A DNA stretch of 64,000 nucleotides from Terriglobales bacterium (GTDB lineage: Bacteria > Acidobacteriota > Terriglobia > Bryobacterales > Bryobacteraceae). The position numbers were made by a program, and so were the translations under genes. The stretch is from the NCBI GenBank assembly GCA_027485675.1, contig JAIXQP010000019.1:1-64000 (forward strand), given 5' to 3'. The notes beneath the pieces were generated by a model that was not told the origin of the DNA, made no database searches, and saw nothing but the letters and a program-made list of their open reading frames with translations. Below are positions 1-8,419 of this stretch, in pieces (position 1 is the first letter of the stretch; the number at the start of each line of letters is the position of its first letter).

Positions 1-650
1 CCCCGCCGCCGCATCGCACCGCAAAAATTCCCTCATACGACGGAAAGACCTCCCATCGCTTCGCCATCCAGCGGCAACGCCCGCCCCGGCTTCAGTCGCC
101 AGCAACCCGGCGCCGCACCCATCCACCAAACCATTACCCAAGGCTGCCGCCCCCGCCGCCGCATCGCACCGCAAAAATTCCCTCATACGACGGAAACACC
201 TCCCATCGCTTCGCCACCCAACAGCAACGCCCGCCCCGGCTTCAGCCGCCAGCCACCCGGCGTCGCACCCATCCACCGAACCATTTCCCACGGCTGCCGC
301 CACCCCGCCGCATCGCACCGCAAAAATTCCCTCATACGACGGAAAGACCTCCCATCGCTTCGCCATCCAGCGGCAACTCCCGCCCCGGCTTGAGTCGCCG
401 ACAACCCTGCGCCGCGCCCATCCACCAAACCATTACCCACGGCTGCCGCCACCCCGCCGCATCGCACCGCAAAAATTCCCTCATGCGACGGAAAGACCTC
501 CCATCGCTTCGCCACCCAACAGCAACGCCCGCTCCGGCTTCAGTCGCCGGCAACCCTGCGCCGCGCCCATCCACCAAACCATTACCCAAGGCTGCCGCCC
601 CCCCCCCGCCGCATCGCACTGGAACAGTCCCCTCATGCGATCGGAAGAAC
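1..650. repeat. Tandem array of ~150-bp repeats, at least four units
   Basis: The marker GCATCGCAC recurs at 11, 161, 310, 459 and 611, giving unit lengths of 150, 149, 149 and 152 bp. Units are very similar and share an AT-rich core (GCAAAAATTCC) followed by CTCATRCGACGGAAAGACC. The array continues beyond the left edge. The rightmost, more diverged unit holds the last codons and stop of the minus-strand moeA gene, so each unit carries a near-copy of that gene end. Open frames across the array on both strands are repeat artefacts. Copy number cannot be given because the array is cut by the window. Confidence 0.9.
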
Positions 651-1814
651 CTCAATCTCTTCCCCCGGCAAGTACATATCCCGCCCCGGATCCGTCACGA
701 GGAACACATTCGCCCGCGCCAGCGCCGGCACATCACCCGACCCCGAGTACCGCACCGGAAACACCCCCGTTCCCCGCATCTCGCCCGGCAAAAATCGCGT
801 CAACCCCGGCTTCAGCCGCAACTCCCCTTGCAGCGTCGCCAGCCACTTTGCCCCCTCCCCGTCCGCTTCGCCCCCCAGTCGCGTCACCGCCAGCCGCGCC
901 ACCGCCGCAAACGTCACCATCGTCGACGCCGGATTCCCCGGCAACCCAAAAAAGAACTTCCCCCGCGCCCGCCCGAACACCAGCGGCTGCCCCGGCTGCA
1001 TCCGCACCCGCGTAAAGAAAAACTCGGCCCCGTACTCCGCCAGCACCGTCTCCACCAAATCGTACTTCCCCGCCGATACCCCACCCGAGAGCAGCAACAG
1101 GTCGTGCTCCAACCCCTCCGCAATCAGCCGCCGCGTATCCGGCAAGTTATCCTTCGCCACCGGCAGCACCGTCGGCTCCCCACCCGCCTCCAGCACCTGC
1201 GCCGCCACCGAATACGAGTTCGAATTCCGCACCTGCTCCACGGCCGGGTTCGCCGCAATGTCCACCACCTCGTCCCCCGTCGCCAGAATCGCCACCCGCG
1301 GCCGCCGGTACACCACCACCTCCGCCCGTCCCACCGTCGCCAGCATCGCCACGTGGTTGAACCGCAGCCGCACCCCCTCCTCGAGCACCACCCCTCCCGC
1401 CCTGGCATCGCACCCCGCCGCCGTCCAATGGTCGCCCGGCATCTGCCGCCGCTCCGTCGTCATCACCCCGTCGACCAGCGTCCCGTGCTCCACCATCACC
1501 ACCGCATCCGCCCCCACCGGCATCGGCGCGCCCGTCATGATCTCCACGCACTCGCCTGGCCCCACCTCCCCCGCGAAACTCGTCCCCGCCCGCACCTCGC
1601 CCACCACCCGGAACGCCCCCGGCAGCTCCGCCGCCCGCACCGCGTACCCGTCCCGAATGCTCCGCGCCACCGGCGGATAGTCCCGGTCCGCCGTCACCGC
1701 CTCGGCCAGCACCCGCCCCGCCGCCGCAAGCAGCGGCACCCGCTCCGTCTCCCCCAACGCCGCAACGCGAGACCGAACCGCCGCCACCGCGTCTGAATAA
1801 ATCAATGCTTCCAC
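633..1814 (-). CDS. moeA: Molybdopterin molybdenumtransferase MoeA
   Basis: A 393-residue protein of normal length for MoeA, the cytoplasmic enzyme that inserts molybdate into adenylylated molybdopterin to make molybdenum cofactor. Visible family motifs in order: DGYAV (55-59), IMTGAPMP (92-99), ATGDEVV (178-184), GGVSAGKYD (244-252) and GLPGNPAS (290-297), followed by the short C-terminal beta domain. The start is GTG at 1814, ten bases inside the divergent amidase ORF, so one of the two starts may lie further in. No other cofactor gene is adjacent. The stop codon falls inside the last unit of the ~150-bp repeat array. Confidence 0.93.
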   Translation of the reverse strand: MEALIYSDAVAAVRSRVAALGETERVPLLAAAGRVLAEAVTADRDYPPVARSIRDGYAVRAAELPGAFRVVGEVRAGTSFAGEVGPGECVEIMTGAPMPVGADAVVMVEHGTLVDGVMTTERRQMPGDHWTAAGCDARAGGVVLEEGVRLRFNHVAMLATVGRAEVVVYRRPRVAILATGDEVVDIAANPAVEQVRNSNSYSVAAQVLEAGGEPTVLPVAKDNLPDTRRLIAEGLEHDLLLLSGGVSAGKYDLVETVLAEYGAEFFFTRVRMQPGQPLVFGRARGKFFFGLPGNPASTMVTFAAVARLAVTRLGGEADGEGAKWLATLQGELRLKPGLTRFLPGEMRGTGVFPVRYSGSGDVPALARANVFLVTDPGRDMYLPGEEIEVLPIA

Positions 1815-3139
1815 TCTTTGAGTCTAATGGAGGAGTGAACCATCTCCCGCTGCACCACCAACTGGCCGGCGTCCGCGAGAAGCAGTGGAGCCCCCGCGAA
1901 CTTTGGGAAGCGCACCGCCGCGAAGAAGACTCCTATCGCGCCTTCGTCACCCGCTTCGACGACTTCGTCGAACCCGCCCCCGGCCCCCTCCACGGCGCCA
2001 TGTTGACCATCAAGGACTCCCTCCACATCGCCGGCCTCCCCACCACCTGCGGCTCCCGCTACCCCCTCGCCCCCCGCCCGGCGCACGACGCCGCCTCCGT
2101 CGCCAAACTCAAGGCCGCCGGCGCCACCCTCCTCGGCAAAACCAACTGCCCCGAGTTCCTCGCCAACTACGAAACCGATAACGCCATCACCGGCTGGACC
2201 GCCAACCCCTGGGACCGCTCCCGCTCCGCCGGTGGCTCCTCCGGTGGCGAAGCCGCCGCCATCGCCGCCGGCCTCAGCGCCGGAGGCGTCGGCAGCGACG
2301 GCGGCGGCTCCATCCGCCTCCCCGCCCACTTCTGCGGCATCGCCGGCCTCAAACCCACCCCCGGGCGCGTCTCCGCCGTCGGACACGTCCCGGAAATCGC
2401 CCATCCCGGCGGCCTCCTCGGCGTCGTCGGCCCCATGGCCCGCACCGTCACCGACGTCCGCCTGCTCTTCAACGTCCTCGCCGGCTACGACCCCGCCGAC
2501 CCCTTCTCCGTCCCCTTCGAGCCCCGGCCCGTCGATCTGCGCGGCCTCCGCATCGGCGTCGTCGAAAGCTTCCCGATGTCCCCCGAAACGGCCACCGCCC
2601 TGCGCCAGGCCGCGGACCTCCTGGGTGGCACAGAAATATTTAGTTTCAGTGGCTTCGTTTCGGCACACGCGTGTTGGCACTTCTTTTTCAACGTCTTAAC
2701 GGACTCCTTCAAACGCGAAATCATCGCTCGCGACCCCAATCTCGCCCACTGGACCGGCCTCGAACTCCTGCAGAATCCTCCCGCCCAACCCTCCGGCGCT
2801 GACGTCGTCAAGCAGTTCGCCCTCCGCGATAAACTCCGCGCCGCCCTGCTCCGCCAAATGCAGGACGTCCCCGTCCTCCTCGCCCCCGCCTGCGCCGTTC
2901 CCGCCTTCCGCCATCGGGAGCGAAACTGGGATGGCATCGGCCTCCTCGACGCCATGTCCTGCCTCACACCGTTTAACCTATTGGGAATGCCCGCTCTCAC
3001 CGTTCCCTTCGCCCTCTCGAGCGAAGGCCTCCCCCTCGGCGTCCAACTCATCGGCCGGCCCTACACCGAAGAACTCCTCCTCGCCGTCGGCGAACAACTC
3101 GAAGAACTCCGTGGATTAGACCTATGCGAACTCTCTTAA
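1805..3139 (+). CDS. Amidase signature family hydrolase
   Basis: A 444-residue amidase-signature enzyme that hydrolyses a C-N amide bond; the substrate cannot be read from sequence. The Ser-cisSer-Lys triad is visible: Lys70 in TIKD, the glycine-serine stretch AGGSSGGE with the cis-Ser near 145, and Ser169 in DGGGSIRLP. No signal peptide is seen, so it should be cytoplasmic. It starts within ten bases of the divergent moeA start; a downstream GTG at 1835 is an alternative, with GGAGG too close to be ideal. It opens an operon: its 3' end overlaps the following M16 peptidase gene by 16 bases. It is shorter than GatA and lacks gatB/gatC neighbours, so it is unlikely to be the tRNA amidotransferase subunit. 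Confidence 0.88.
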   Translation: MLPLFESNGGVNHLPLHHQLAGVREKQWSPRELWEAHRREEDSYRAFVTRFDDFVEPAPGPLHGAMLTIKDSLHIAGLPTTCGSRYPLAPRPAHDAASVAKLKAAGATLLGKTNCPEFLANYETDNAITGWTANPWDRSRSAGGSSGGEAAAIAAGLSAGGVGSDGGGSIRLPAHFCGIAGLKPTPGRVSAVGHVPEIAHPGGLLGVVGPMARTVTDVRLLFNVLAGYDPADPFSVPFEPRPVDLRGLRIGVVESFPMSPETATALRQAADLLGGTEIFSFSGFVSAHACWHFFFNVLTDSFKREIIARDPNLAHWTGLELLQNPPAQPSGADVVKQFALRDKLRAALLRQMQDVPVLLAPACAVPAFRHRERNWDGIGLLDAMSCLTPFNLLGMPALTVPFALSSEGLPLGVQLIGRPYTEELLLAVGEQLEELRGLDLCELS

Positions 3140-4452
3140 CTCTCCTCCTGGCCGCCGGCCTCCATGCCGCGCCGGCCTCGAAAATCTTCCCCTACGGCTA
3201 CGACCAGCACGACCTCCCCAACGGTCTCCGCCTCATCACCATCCCGACGGACTTCCCCAACATCGTCTCCTTCTACGCCGTCGTTAGCGTCGGCTCCCGC
3301 CATGAAGTCGAGCCCGGCAAGTCCGGCTTCGCCCACTTCTTTGAACACTGCATGTTCCGCGGCACCAAGCGCTTCCCCCCGCAGAAATGGGAAGCCGTCA
3401 TGAAGGCCGCCGGCGCCGCCACCAACGCCTATACCAGCGACGACCTCACCGTCTATCACGCCACCTTCGACAAGTCCGGCCTCGAATCCATCCTCGACCT
3501 CGAAGCCGACCGCTTCCAGAATCTCGAGTACTCGGAAAGCGCCTTCCGCACCGAAGCCCTCGCCGTCAACGGCGAGTACAACAAGAACAGCTCGGAACCC
3601 GCCAACCAGCTCTACGAGAAGATGCGCGAAACGGCCTTCGACCGCCACACCTACAAACACACCACCATGGGCTTCCTCGCCGACATCAAGGACATGCCCA
3701 ACCAGTACGAGTACTCGAAGCAGTTCTTCAACCGCTTCTACCGGCCCGAAAACGTCACCCTCATCATCGTCGGCGCCGTCGACCAGAAGCAGGTCCGCAC
3801 CATGGTCGAAAAGTATTGGGGCCCGTGGAAGAAGGGCGCCGTCAAACCGCAGATCCCCACCGAAGCGCCGCAGACCGCCGAACGCAAAGCCCACGTCCCC
3901 TGGCCCACGCCCACCCTGCCCTGGATGATGATCGGCTACAAGGTCCCTGCCTTCACCGAGAACATGCGCGACGCCGCCGCGCTCGACCTCATCTCCTCGC
4001 TCGCCTTCGGCCGCAACTCGCCGCTCTATAAGAAGCTCCTGATCGACGACCAGACCAACGACGTCCTCCAAGGCGGCTACGAAAACCACGCCGACCCCTA
4101 CCTCTTCATGGTCTACTCCCGCGTAAAGAAGGAGTCCGACATGCCCGCCGTCCAGGACGCCATCATCTCCACCTTGAACGGGTTCAAAGATACCCTCGTC
4201 GACGCGAAGCGCCTCGAAGCCGTCAAGAGCAACCTCCGCTACACCTTCGCGCTCGGCCTCGATAACAGCGAAGCCATCGCCGCCAACCTCGCCGGCACCA
4301 TCGCCCTCACCCGCACGCCCGAAACGCTCAACCAGGTCTACGACCTCTACGCCTCGCTCACCCCGGAAGACCTCCGCGAGGTCGCCCGCAAGTATTTCGT
4401 CGCCTCCGGCCGCACCGTCGTCACCCTGTCTCATCAAAAGGAGTCCAAGTGA
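3124..4452 (+). CDS. Secreted M16 zinc peptidase, catalytic subunit
   Basis: A 442-residue pitrilysin/insulinase-family metallopeptidase with a Sec signal peptide (residues 1-16). The inverted zinc motif HFFEH lies at 71-75 and a glutamate sits 76 residues downstream (Glu151 in VNGEYNK), the expected third zinc ligand. It is therefore expected to be active in the periplasm or at the cell surface. Its stop overlaps the GTG of the next gene by four bases, and that gene encodes a second M16 subunit without the zinc motif. The pair matches the two-subunit bacterial M16B arrangement, where an active and an inactive chain form the cleavage chamber. The substrate is unknown. Confidence 0.92.
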   Translation: MRTLLTLLLAAGLHAAPASKIFPYGYDQHDLPNGLRLITIPTDFPNIVSFYAVVSVGSRHEVEPGKSGFAHFFEHCMFRGTKRFPPQKWEAVMKAAGAATNAYTSDDLTVYHATFDKSGLESILDLEADRFQNLEYSESAFRTEALAVNGEYNKNSSEPANQLYEKMRETAFDRHTYKHTTMGFLADIKDMPNQYEYSKQFFNRFYRPENVTLIIVGAVDQKQVRTMVEKYWGPWKKGAVKPQIPTEAPQTAERKAHVPWPTPTLPWMMIGYKVPAFTENMRDAAALDLISSLAFGRNSPLYKKLLIDDQTNDVLQGGYENHADPYLFMVYSRVKKESDMPAVQDAIISTLNGFKDTLVDAKRLEAVKSNLRYTFALGLDNSEAIAANLAGTIALTRTPETLNQVYDLYASLTPEDLREVARKYFVASGRTVVTLSHQKESK

Positions 4453-5900
4453 GAGCCCTCGTCCTGCTGTTGTCCGCCCTCTCCCTGCACGGCATGGAAC
4501 TGATCGCCCTGCCGGGCCAGTCCCCCATCATCAACTTCCGCTTCGTCTTCCGTTGCGGCTCGCTCAACGATCCGAAAGGCAAGGAGGGCGCCGCCGCCCT
4601 CACCGCCGCAATGCTCGCCCGCGGCGGCTCGCAGTCGATGCCCTACAGCGACATCATCGAGAAGTTCTACCCCATGGCCGCCGGCGTCGGCGACCAGACC
4701 GACCAGGAGATGCTCACCATCACCGGAGTCACCCACGTCGACAACCTCGAAGCCTACTACTCCACCCTCCGCGACATGCTCCTCAAGCCCGGCTGGCGGC
4801 CCGAAGACCTGAAGCGCCTCCGCGACGATCAACTCACCTCGCTCCGCGTCGCCCTGCGCCAGCAGAACGACGAAGAACTCGGCAAGGAGGTGCTCTACAA
4901 CGTCCTCCTCGGCACCGCCCATCCGAACGGCACCGTCTCGTCGCTCGAGAAGCTCTCCCTCGCCGACCTCCAGGCCTTCTACAAACAGAACCTCACGCAA
5001 GCCAATCTCACCATCGCCCTCGCCGGCAACTACCCCGCCGGCTTCGCCGACCGCGTGAAGAAAGACTTCAGCCAACTGCCCGCCGGCAAGTCCTCCGCGG
5101 TCAAGCGCCCGGCCCTGAAGCCCATCCCGCAAACGCGCGTCACCATCGTTAAGAAGCAGACCCGCGCCGTCGCCTTCTCCCTCGGCTTCCCCATCCCGGT
5201 CAACCGCAGCCACCCGGACTTCCCCGCGCTCCTCATCGCCAACACCTGGTTCGGCCCCCACCGCTCGAGCGGCGGCAACCTCTACCAGCGCATGCGCGAA
5301 ATCCGTGGCCTCAACTACGGCGACTACAGCTACCTCGAATACTTCCCCCGCGGCATGTTCCAGTTCGAGCCGGACCCAAACCTCGCCCGCCGCCAGCAGA
5401 TCTTCCAAATGTGGATCCGCCCCGTTGAGCCGCAGACCGCCCACTTCACCCTCCGCCTCGCCCTCCACGAACTCGAACGCCTCGTCGAAAAGGGGCTCAC
5501 CGAGAGCGACTTCGACGAAACCCGTAGCTTCCTCGGCCGCAGCGTCAACCTGCTGCTGAAGACCAAAGCCAACGAACTCGGCTACCGCATCGATAGCCAG
5601 TTCTACGGCATCGGCGAGTACCCGGAGTACATCCGCAACGCCATCGCCAAGCTCACCGTCGAAGACGTCAACAAGGCCGTGAAGAAGCATCTGCGCAAGG
5701 ATCGCCTGGAGATTGTCGCCGTCGCCGCCGACGCCGAAGCCCTGCAAAAGGCCCTCTTGAGCGACGCCCCCTCGCCGATGACCTACAACAGCCCCAAGCT
5801 CGCCGACATCAGGGAAGAGGACAAGCTCGTCTCCACCCGTAAGCTCGGCCTCCAGCCGGCGCAGGTCCGCATCGTGCCCGTCGACCGGTTCTTCCAGTGA
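4449..5900 (+). CDS. M16-family peptidase partner lacking the zinc motif
   Basis: A 483-residue M16-like protein with a short N-terminal signal sequence (residues 1-15). Where active members have HxxEH, this chain reads GKEGAAALTAAM, so neither zinc histidine is present and it should be non-catalytic. The C-terminal half keeps the M16 strand order and an arginine/tyrosine-containing segment (RMREIRGLNYG), which in this family helps bind substrate in trans. It starts at GTG 4449 with AAAAGGA upstream and a GTGA overlap with the active subunit, so the two chains are probably made together. Its 3' end has the same GTGA overlap with msrB. Confidence 0.9.
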   Translation: MRALVLLLSALSLHGMELIALPGQSPIINFRFVFRCGSLNDPKGKEGAAALTAAMLARGGSQSMPYSDIIEKFYPMAAGVGDQTDQEMLTITGVTHVDNLEAYYSTLRDMLLKPGWRPEDLKRLRDDQLTSLRVALRQQNDEELGKEVLYNVLLGTAHPNGTVSSLEKLSLADLQAFYKQNLTQANLTIALAGNYPAGFADRVKKDFSQLPAGKSSAVKRPALKPIPQTRVTIVKKQTRAVAFSLGFPIPVNRSHPDFPALLIANTWFGPHRSSGGNLYQRMREIRGLNYGDYSYLEYFPRGMFQFEPDPNLARRQQIFQMWIRPVEPQTAHFTLRLALHELERLVEKGLTESDFDETRSFLGRSVNLLLKTKANELGYRIDSQFYGIGEYPEYIRNAIAKLTVEDVNKAVKKHLRKDRLEIVAVAADAEALQKALLSDAPSPMTYNSPKLADIREEDKLVSTRKLGLQPAQVRIVPVDRFFQ

Positions 5901-6388
5901 CCCGCCGGGCCTGGCTCCTCCTGCCCCTAGCCTCCTGCGCCCGCCGTGAACAGTTCGTGGCGGCGCCGGAGCGGGTCAGCATCGCCGAACCCGGCCAAGG
6001 CATGGTGACCGTCGAAAAGGTCATCAAAACCAAAGCCGAATGGCGCCAGGCCCTCTCGCCCACCCGCTACTGGATCATGCGCGAAGCCGGCACCGAGCAA
6101 CCCTTCTCGGGCGAGTACAACCAGTACGACGGGCCCGGCGTCTTCCGCTGCGCCGCCTGCGGCACGGCCCTTTTCTCCGGCGATCACAAGTTCGCCTCCA
6201 GCTCCGGCTGGCCCAGCTTCTGGCAGCCCCTCGCCCCGCAGAACCTCCTCAAGCGGCAGGACGGCGACCGCATCGAGGTGCTCTGCATCCGCTGCGAAGG
6301 CCACCTCGGCCACGTCTTCGACGATGGCCCGCCGCCCACCGGCCTCCGCTACTGCATCAACTCCATCGCCCTCAACCTCACCAAGTAA
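5897..6388 (+). CDS. msrB: Peptide-methionine (R)-S-oxide reductase MsrB, exported
   Basis: A 163-residue MsrB, which reduces methionine-R-sulfoxide in proteins. Two CxxC zinc pairs (CAAC and CIRC), the SSSGWPSFW segment and the catalytic Cys153 in RYCINS are all present. Unlike cytoplasmic MsrB it has an N-terminal RRAWLLLPLASC segment; the cysteine at 14 fits a lipobox, so it may be a lipoprotein repairing extracytoplasmic proteins. Start is GTG 5897 in a GTGA overlap with the inactive M16 gene, making it the last gene of the operon. Its end overlaps the convergent enolase-superfamily gene by 11 bases. Confidence 0.93.
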   Translation: MTRRAWLLLPLASCARREQFVAAPERVSIAEPGQGMVTVEKVIKTKAEWRQALSPTRYWIMREAGTEQPFSGEYNQYDGPGVFRCAACGTALFSGDHKFASSSGWPSFWQPLAPQNLLKRQDGDRIEVLCIRCEGHLGHVFDDGPPPTGLRYCINSIALNLTK

Positions 6389-7628
6389 CCGGGCTCTGCT
6401 TCTCCACCTTCGCCGCGTCGATCTCGATCCCGAACCCCGGCGTCTCCGGCAGCGTGATCTTCCCGTTCACCGGCGCCGGGTTCCACTTCTCGAAGTGGTA
6501 GTAGCTGCTCATCTTCGGAATCAGGTACTCCACCAGCGGACACGTCATCGGGCTCTGCGCCGCCACCACGTGTAGTGCCGTATGCACGTTGTGCCCATGC
6601 GGAATCACCTGCGCATCATAAGCGCTCGCAATGTGGAAGATCTTTACGAGTTCGCTCACCCCGCCGCACCACTCGGGATCCGCCTGCACCACCGTGATTG
6701 CCCCGGCCTCCAGGTATCGCTTCGCCTCCCACCGGCCGTAAAAGTGTTCACCTGTCGCCACCGGCACCGAAGTCGCCCGCCGCAGCGCCGCGAAGCTCTC
6801 CATCTTGTCCGGCGAAAACGCCTCTTCGATCCAGCGCGGCCGGTACTGCTCTACCTGCTTGGCCCACTGCAAGGCGTAGTTCAGGTCCCAGCCCATGAAG
6901 GCATCGAACATGATGTCCACGTCGTAGCCCATCGCCTCACGCAGGTTCCGCACAATGGCCACGTTCTTCTCCATGCCCACGGCCCCGTCGCCCGGCCCGT
7001 ACGGCATGAACCACTTCTGATGCAGAAACCCGCGCTGCTTCAACTCCACGCACTTCTTCTTCAGCAACTCCGGCTCCACGCTGAAGCCGAGGCAACTGCC
7101 ATACGCCTGCACCGCCGGCCGCGTCGGCCCCCCAAGCAACTGATACACCGGCGCCTTGAAGTACCGGCCCCGCAAATCCCACAGCGCGTTATCCACGGCC
7201 GAAATCGCCATCATGTAATGGCTCGAACGCGCGTGCCGGTTTGAACGGTACATCTGGTCCCACAGCGTCTCCCCGGCCAGCGCCTCTTTGCCCAGCAGAA
7301 ACGGGCGCAACTGCCGATGGACGACCACGGCCGCCTCTTCGTCAATCGGCCCGTAGATCGCCTCGAGCCCCGCGTCCGTCTTCAGCTTCAAGTAGAGCGC
7401 CGTCACGCGCCCCTCGCCCGCCGCCCGGCCCTGCTCTTTGTACTCGGCAGGCCGCAGCGCATCGTAAATATGCAGCGGGTTCGTCTGATACTGCCGGTTC
7501 GCCGTCCCGGCTTCGTACTTGTATTTGCCCTCGAGCCGAACGAACTCGAGCGCGGCGATCTTGCCGCCCGCGGCCGCATTCGCTACCGGATAAGCGGCCA
7601 ATCCCGCCAGAAACGTCCGTCGGTTCAT
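6378..7628 (-). CDS. Mandelate racemase/muconate lactonizing (enolase superfamily) enzyme, exported
   Basis: A 416-residue enolase-superfamily protein. The start at 7628 is supported by GGGAGGA five bases upstream and an ATGA overlap with prmA. The N-terminus MNRRTFLAGLAAYPVANAAA is a twin-arginine-like export signal. The (beta/alpha)7-beta barrel metal ligands are visible as Asp in DIMFDAFMGWD, Glu in WIEEAF and Glu in ATGEHFYGR, with a catalytic-type histidine in IPHGHN. This pattern suits acid-sugar dehydratases or racemases of the superfamily; the exact substrate cannot be assigned. It is the last gene of the minus-strand operon that begins with the M28 peptidase. Confidence 0.88.
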   Translation of the reverse strand: MNRRTFLAGLAAYPVANAAAGGKIAALEFVRLEGKYKYEAGTANRQYQTNPLHIYDALRPAEYKEQGRAAGEGRVTALYLKLKTDAGLEAIYGPIDEEAAVVVHRQLRPFLLGKEALAGETLWDQMYRSNRHARSSHYMMAISAVDNALWDLRGRYFKAPVYQLLGGPTRPAVQAYGSCLGFSVEPELLKKKCVELKQRGFLHQKWFMPYGPGDGAVGMEKNVAIVRNLREAMGYDVDIMFDAFMGWDLNYALQWAKQVEQYRPRWIEEAFSPDKMESFAALRRATSVPVATGEHFYGRWEAKRYLEAGAITVVQADPEWCGGVSELVKIFHIASAYDAQVIPHGHNVHTALHVVAAQSPMTCPLVEYLIPKMSSYYHFEKWNPAPVNGKITLPETPGFGIEIDAAKVEKQSPVTW

Positions 7629-8419
7629 TTGTCCTCCCAAGCCATACAAACCCAAATATCCCGATCGACCCGTTCCCGCAGCGTCCACTCCTGCGCGCCC
7701 AATGCCTTGATCACCCGATCGGCGTGCCGCGGCGGAATACCGCCCACAATCAACCGGCCGCCGGGCTTCAACACCCGCTTCATCTCCTCGGCGTTATGGG
7801 CGACCGTCTCGGCGTTGATATTGGCGAAGATCACATCGGCCCACTGCGGCTGAATCGAACGCAGCGTCCCGGTGAAGAGGCCAATCTCCGCCGGCATATC
7901 CTCCCGCGCGGCCACCACCGCGTCATGGTCGATATCGCAGCCGTGCACCTGCGCCGCGCCCAGCCGCAGCGCCGCCAGCGCCAGAATCCCCGACCCCGTG
8001 CCGAAGTCAAACACCCGGTCCCCCGGCCGCACCGTCCGCTCCAACACTTCGAGCGCCAACTGCGTCGTCGTATCCGCGCCCGTCCCGAAGGCGATGCCGG
8101 GGTTGATCACAATCCGTTCGCGCCCCGGCGGCGTCGGCTCCGTGCACCATGGCGGGGCGACGAACAGCCGCTCGCCCACCGGACGCCCCGGCCACGCGGC
8201 CTCGGACTCGGCCTGCCAGTCCACCTCCGGCTCCTCCTGCCAAACCGGCTCAAACGCGGCGAACTCCGCGGCGTCAAACACCTCGGCGAAGAACGCCCGC
8301 AGGCTCACGCGGTTCGCCGTTAGGTCCTCCTCCGTCACCCCGGCCGTATCCAACTCCCAAAGCCGGCCGAGGAGTTCGTCCTTCTCGTCCTGCGTACATT
8401 CGATGGTCAGTGAGTGCAT
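7625..8419 (-). CDS. prmA: Ribosomal protein L11 methyltransferase
   Basis: A 264-residue SAM-dependent methyltransferase. It has the PrmA-specific NPGIAFGTG segment (106-114), the SAM-binding FDFGTGSG motif (138-144) and the post-I acidic CDID motif, followed by FANINAE in the catalytic NPPF-like position. PrmA trimethylates lysines and the N-terminus of ribosomal protein L11 in the cytoplasm. Its start codon shares one base with the acyl-CoA ligase stop (TAATG) and its stop overlaps the next start (ATGA), so it is translationally coupled inside a four-gene operon of otherwise unrelated functions. Confidence 0.93.
   Translation of the reverse strand: MHSLTIECTQDEKDELLGRLWELDTAGVTEEDLTANRVSLRAFFAEVFDAAEFAAFEPVWQEEPEVDWQAESEAAWPGRPVGERLFVAPPWCTEPTPPGRERIVINPGIAFGTGADTTTQLALEVLERTVRPGDRVFDFGTGSGILALAALRLGAAQVHGCDIDHDAVVAAREDMPAEIGLFTGTLRSIQPQWADVIFANINAETVAHNAEEMKRVLKPGGRLIVGGIPPRHADRVIKALGAQEWTLRERVDRDIWVCMAWEDK

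Noticed and set aside
183-515. Minus-strand frame of 110 codons inside the repeat array
   Set aside because: It only reads through repeat units; the repeated residues mirror the DNA repeats and unit lengths that are not all multiples of three break any coding logic.
1-650. Possible CRISPR array
   Set aside because: Units are ~150 bp and similar throughout, with no short repeat/unique spacer alternation and no cas genes.
390-1796. 468-codon open frame on the plus strand opposite moeA
   Set aside because: It is an arginine/proline/histidine-rich mirror of moeA produced by GC-rich codon bias, has no domain pattern and runs into the repeat array.
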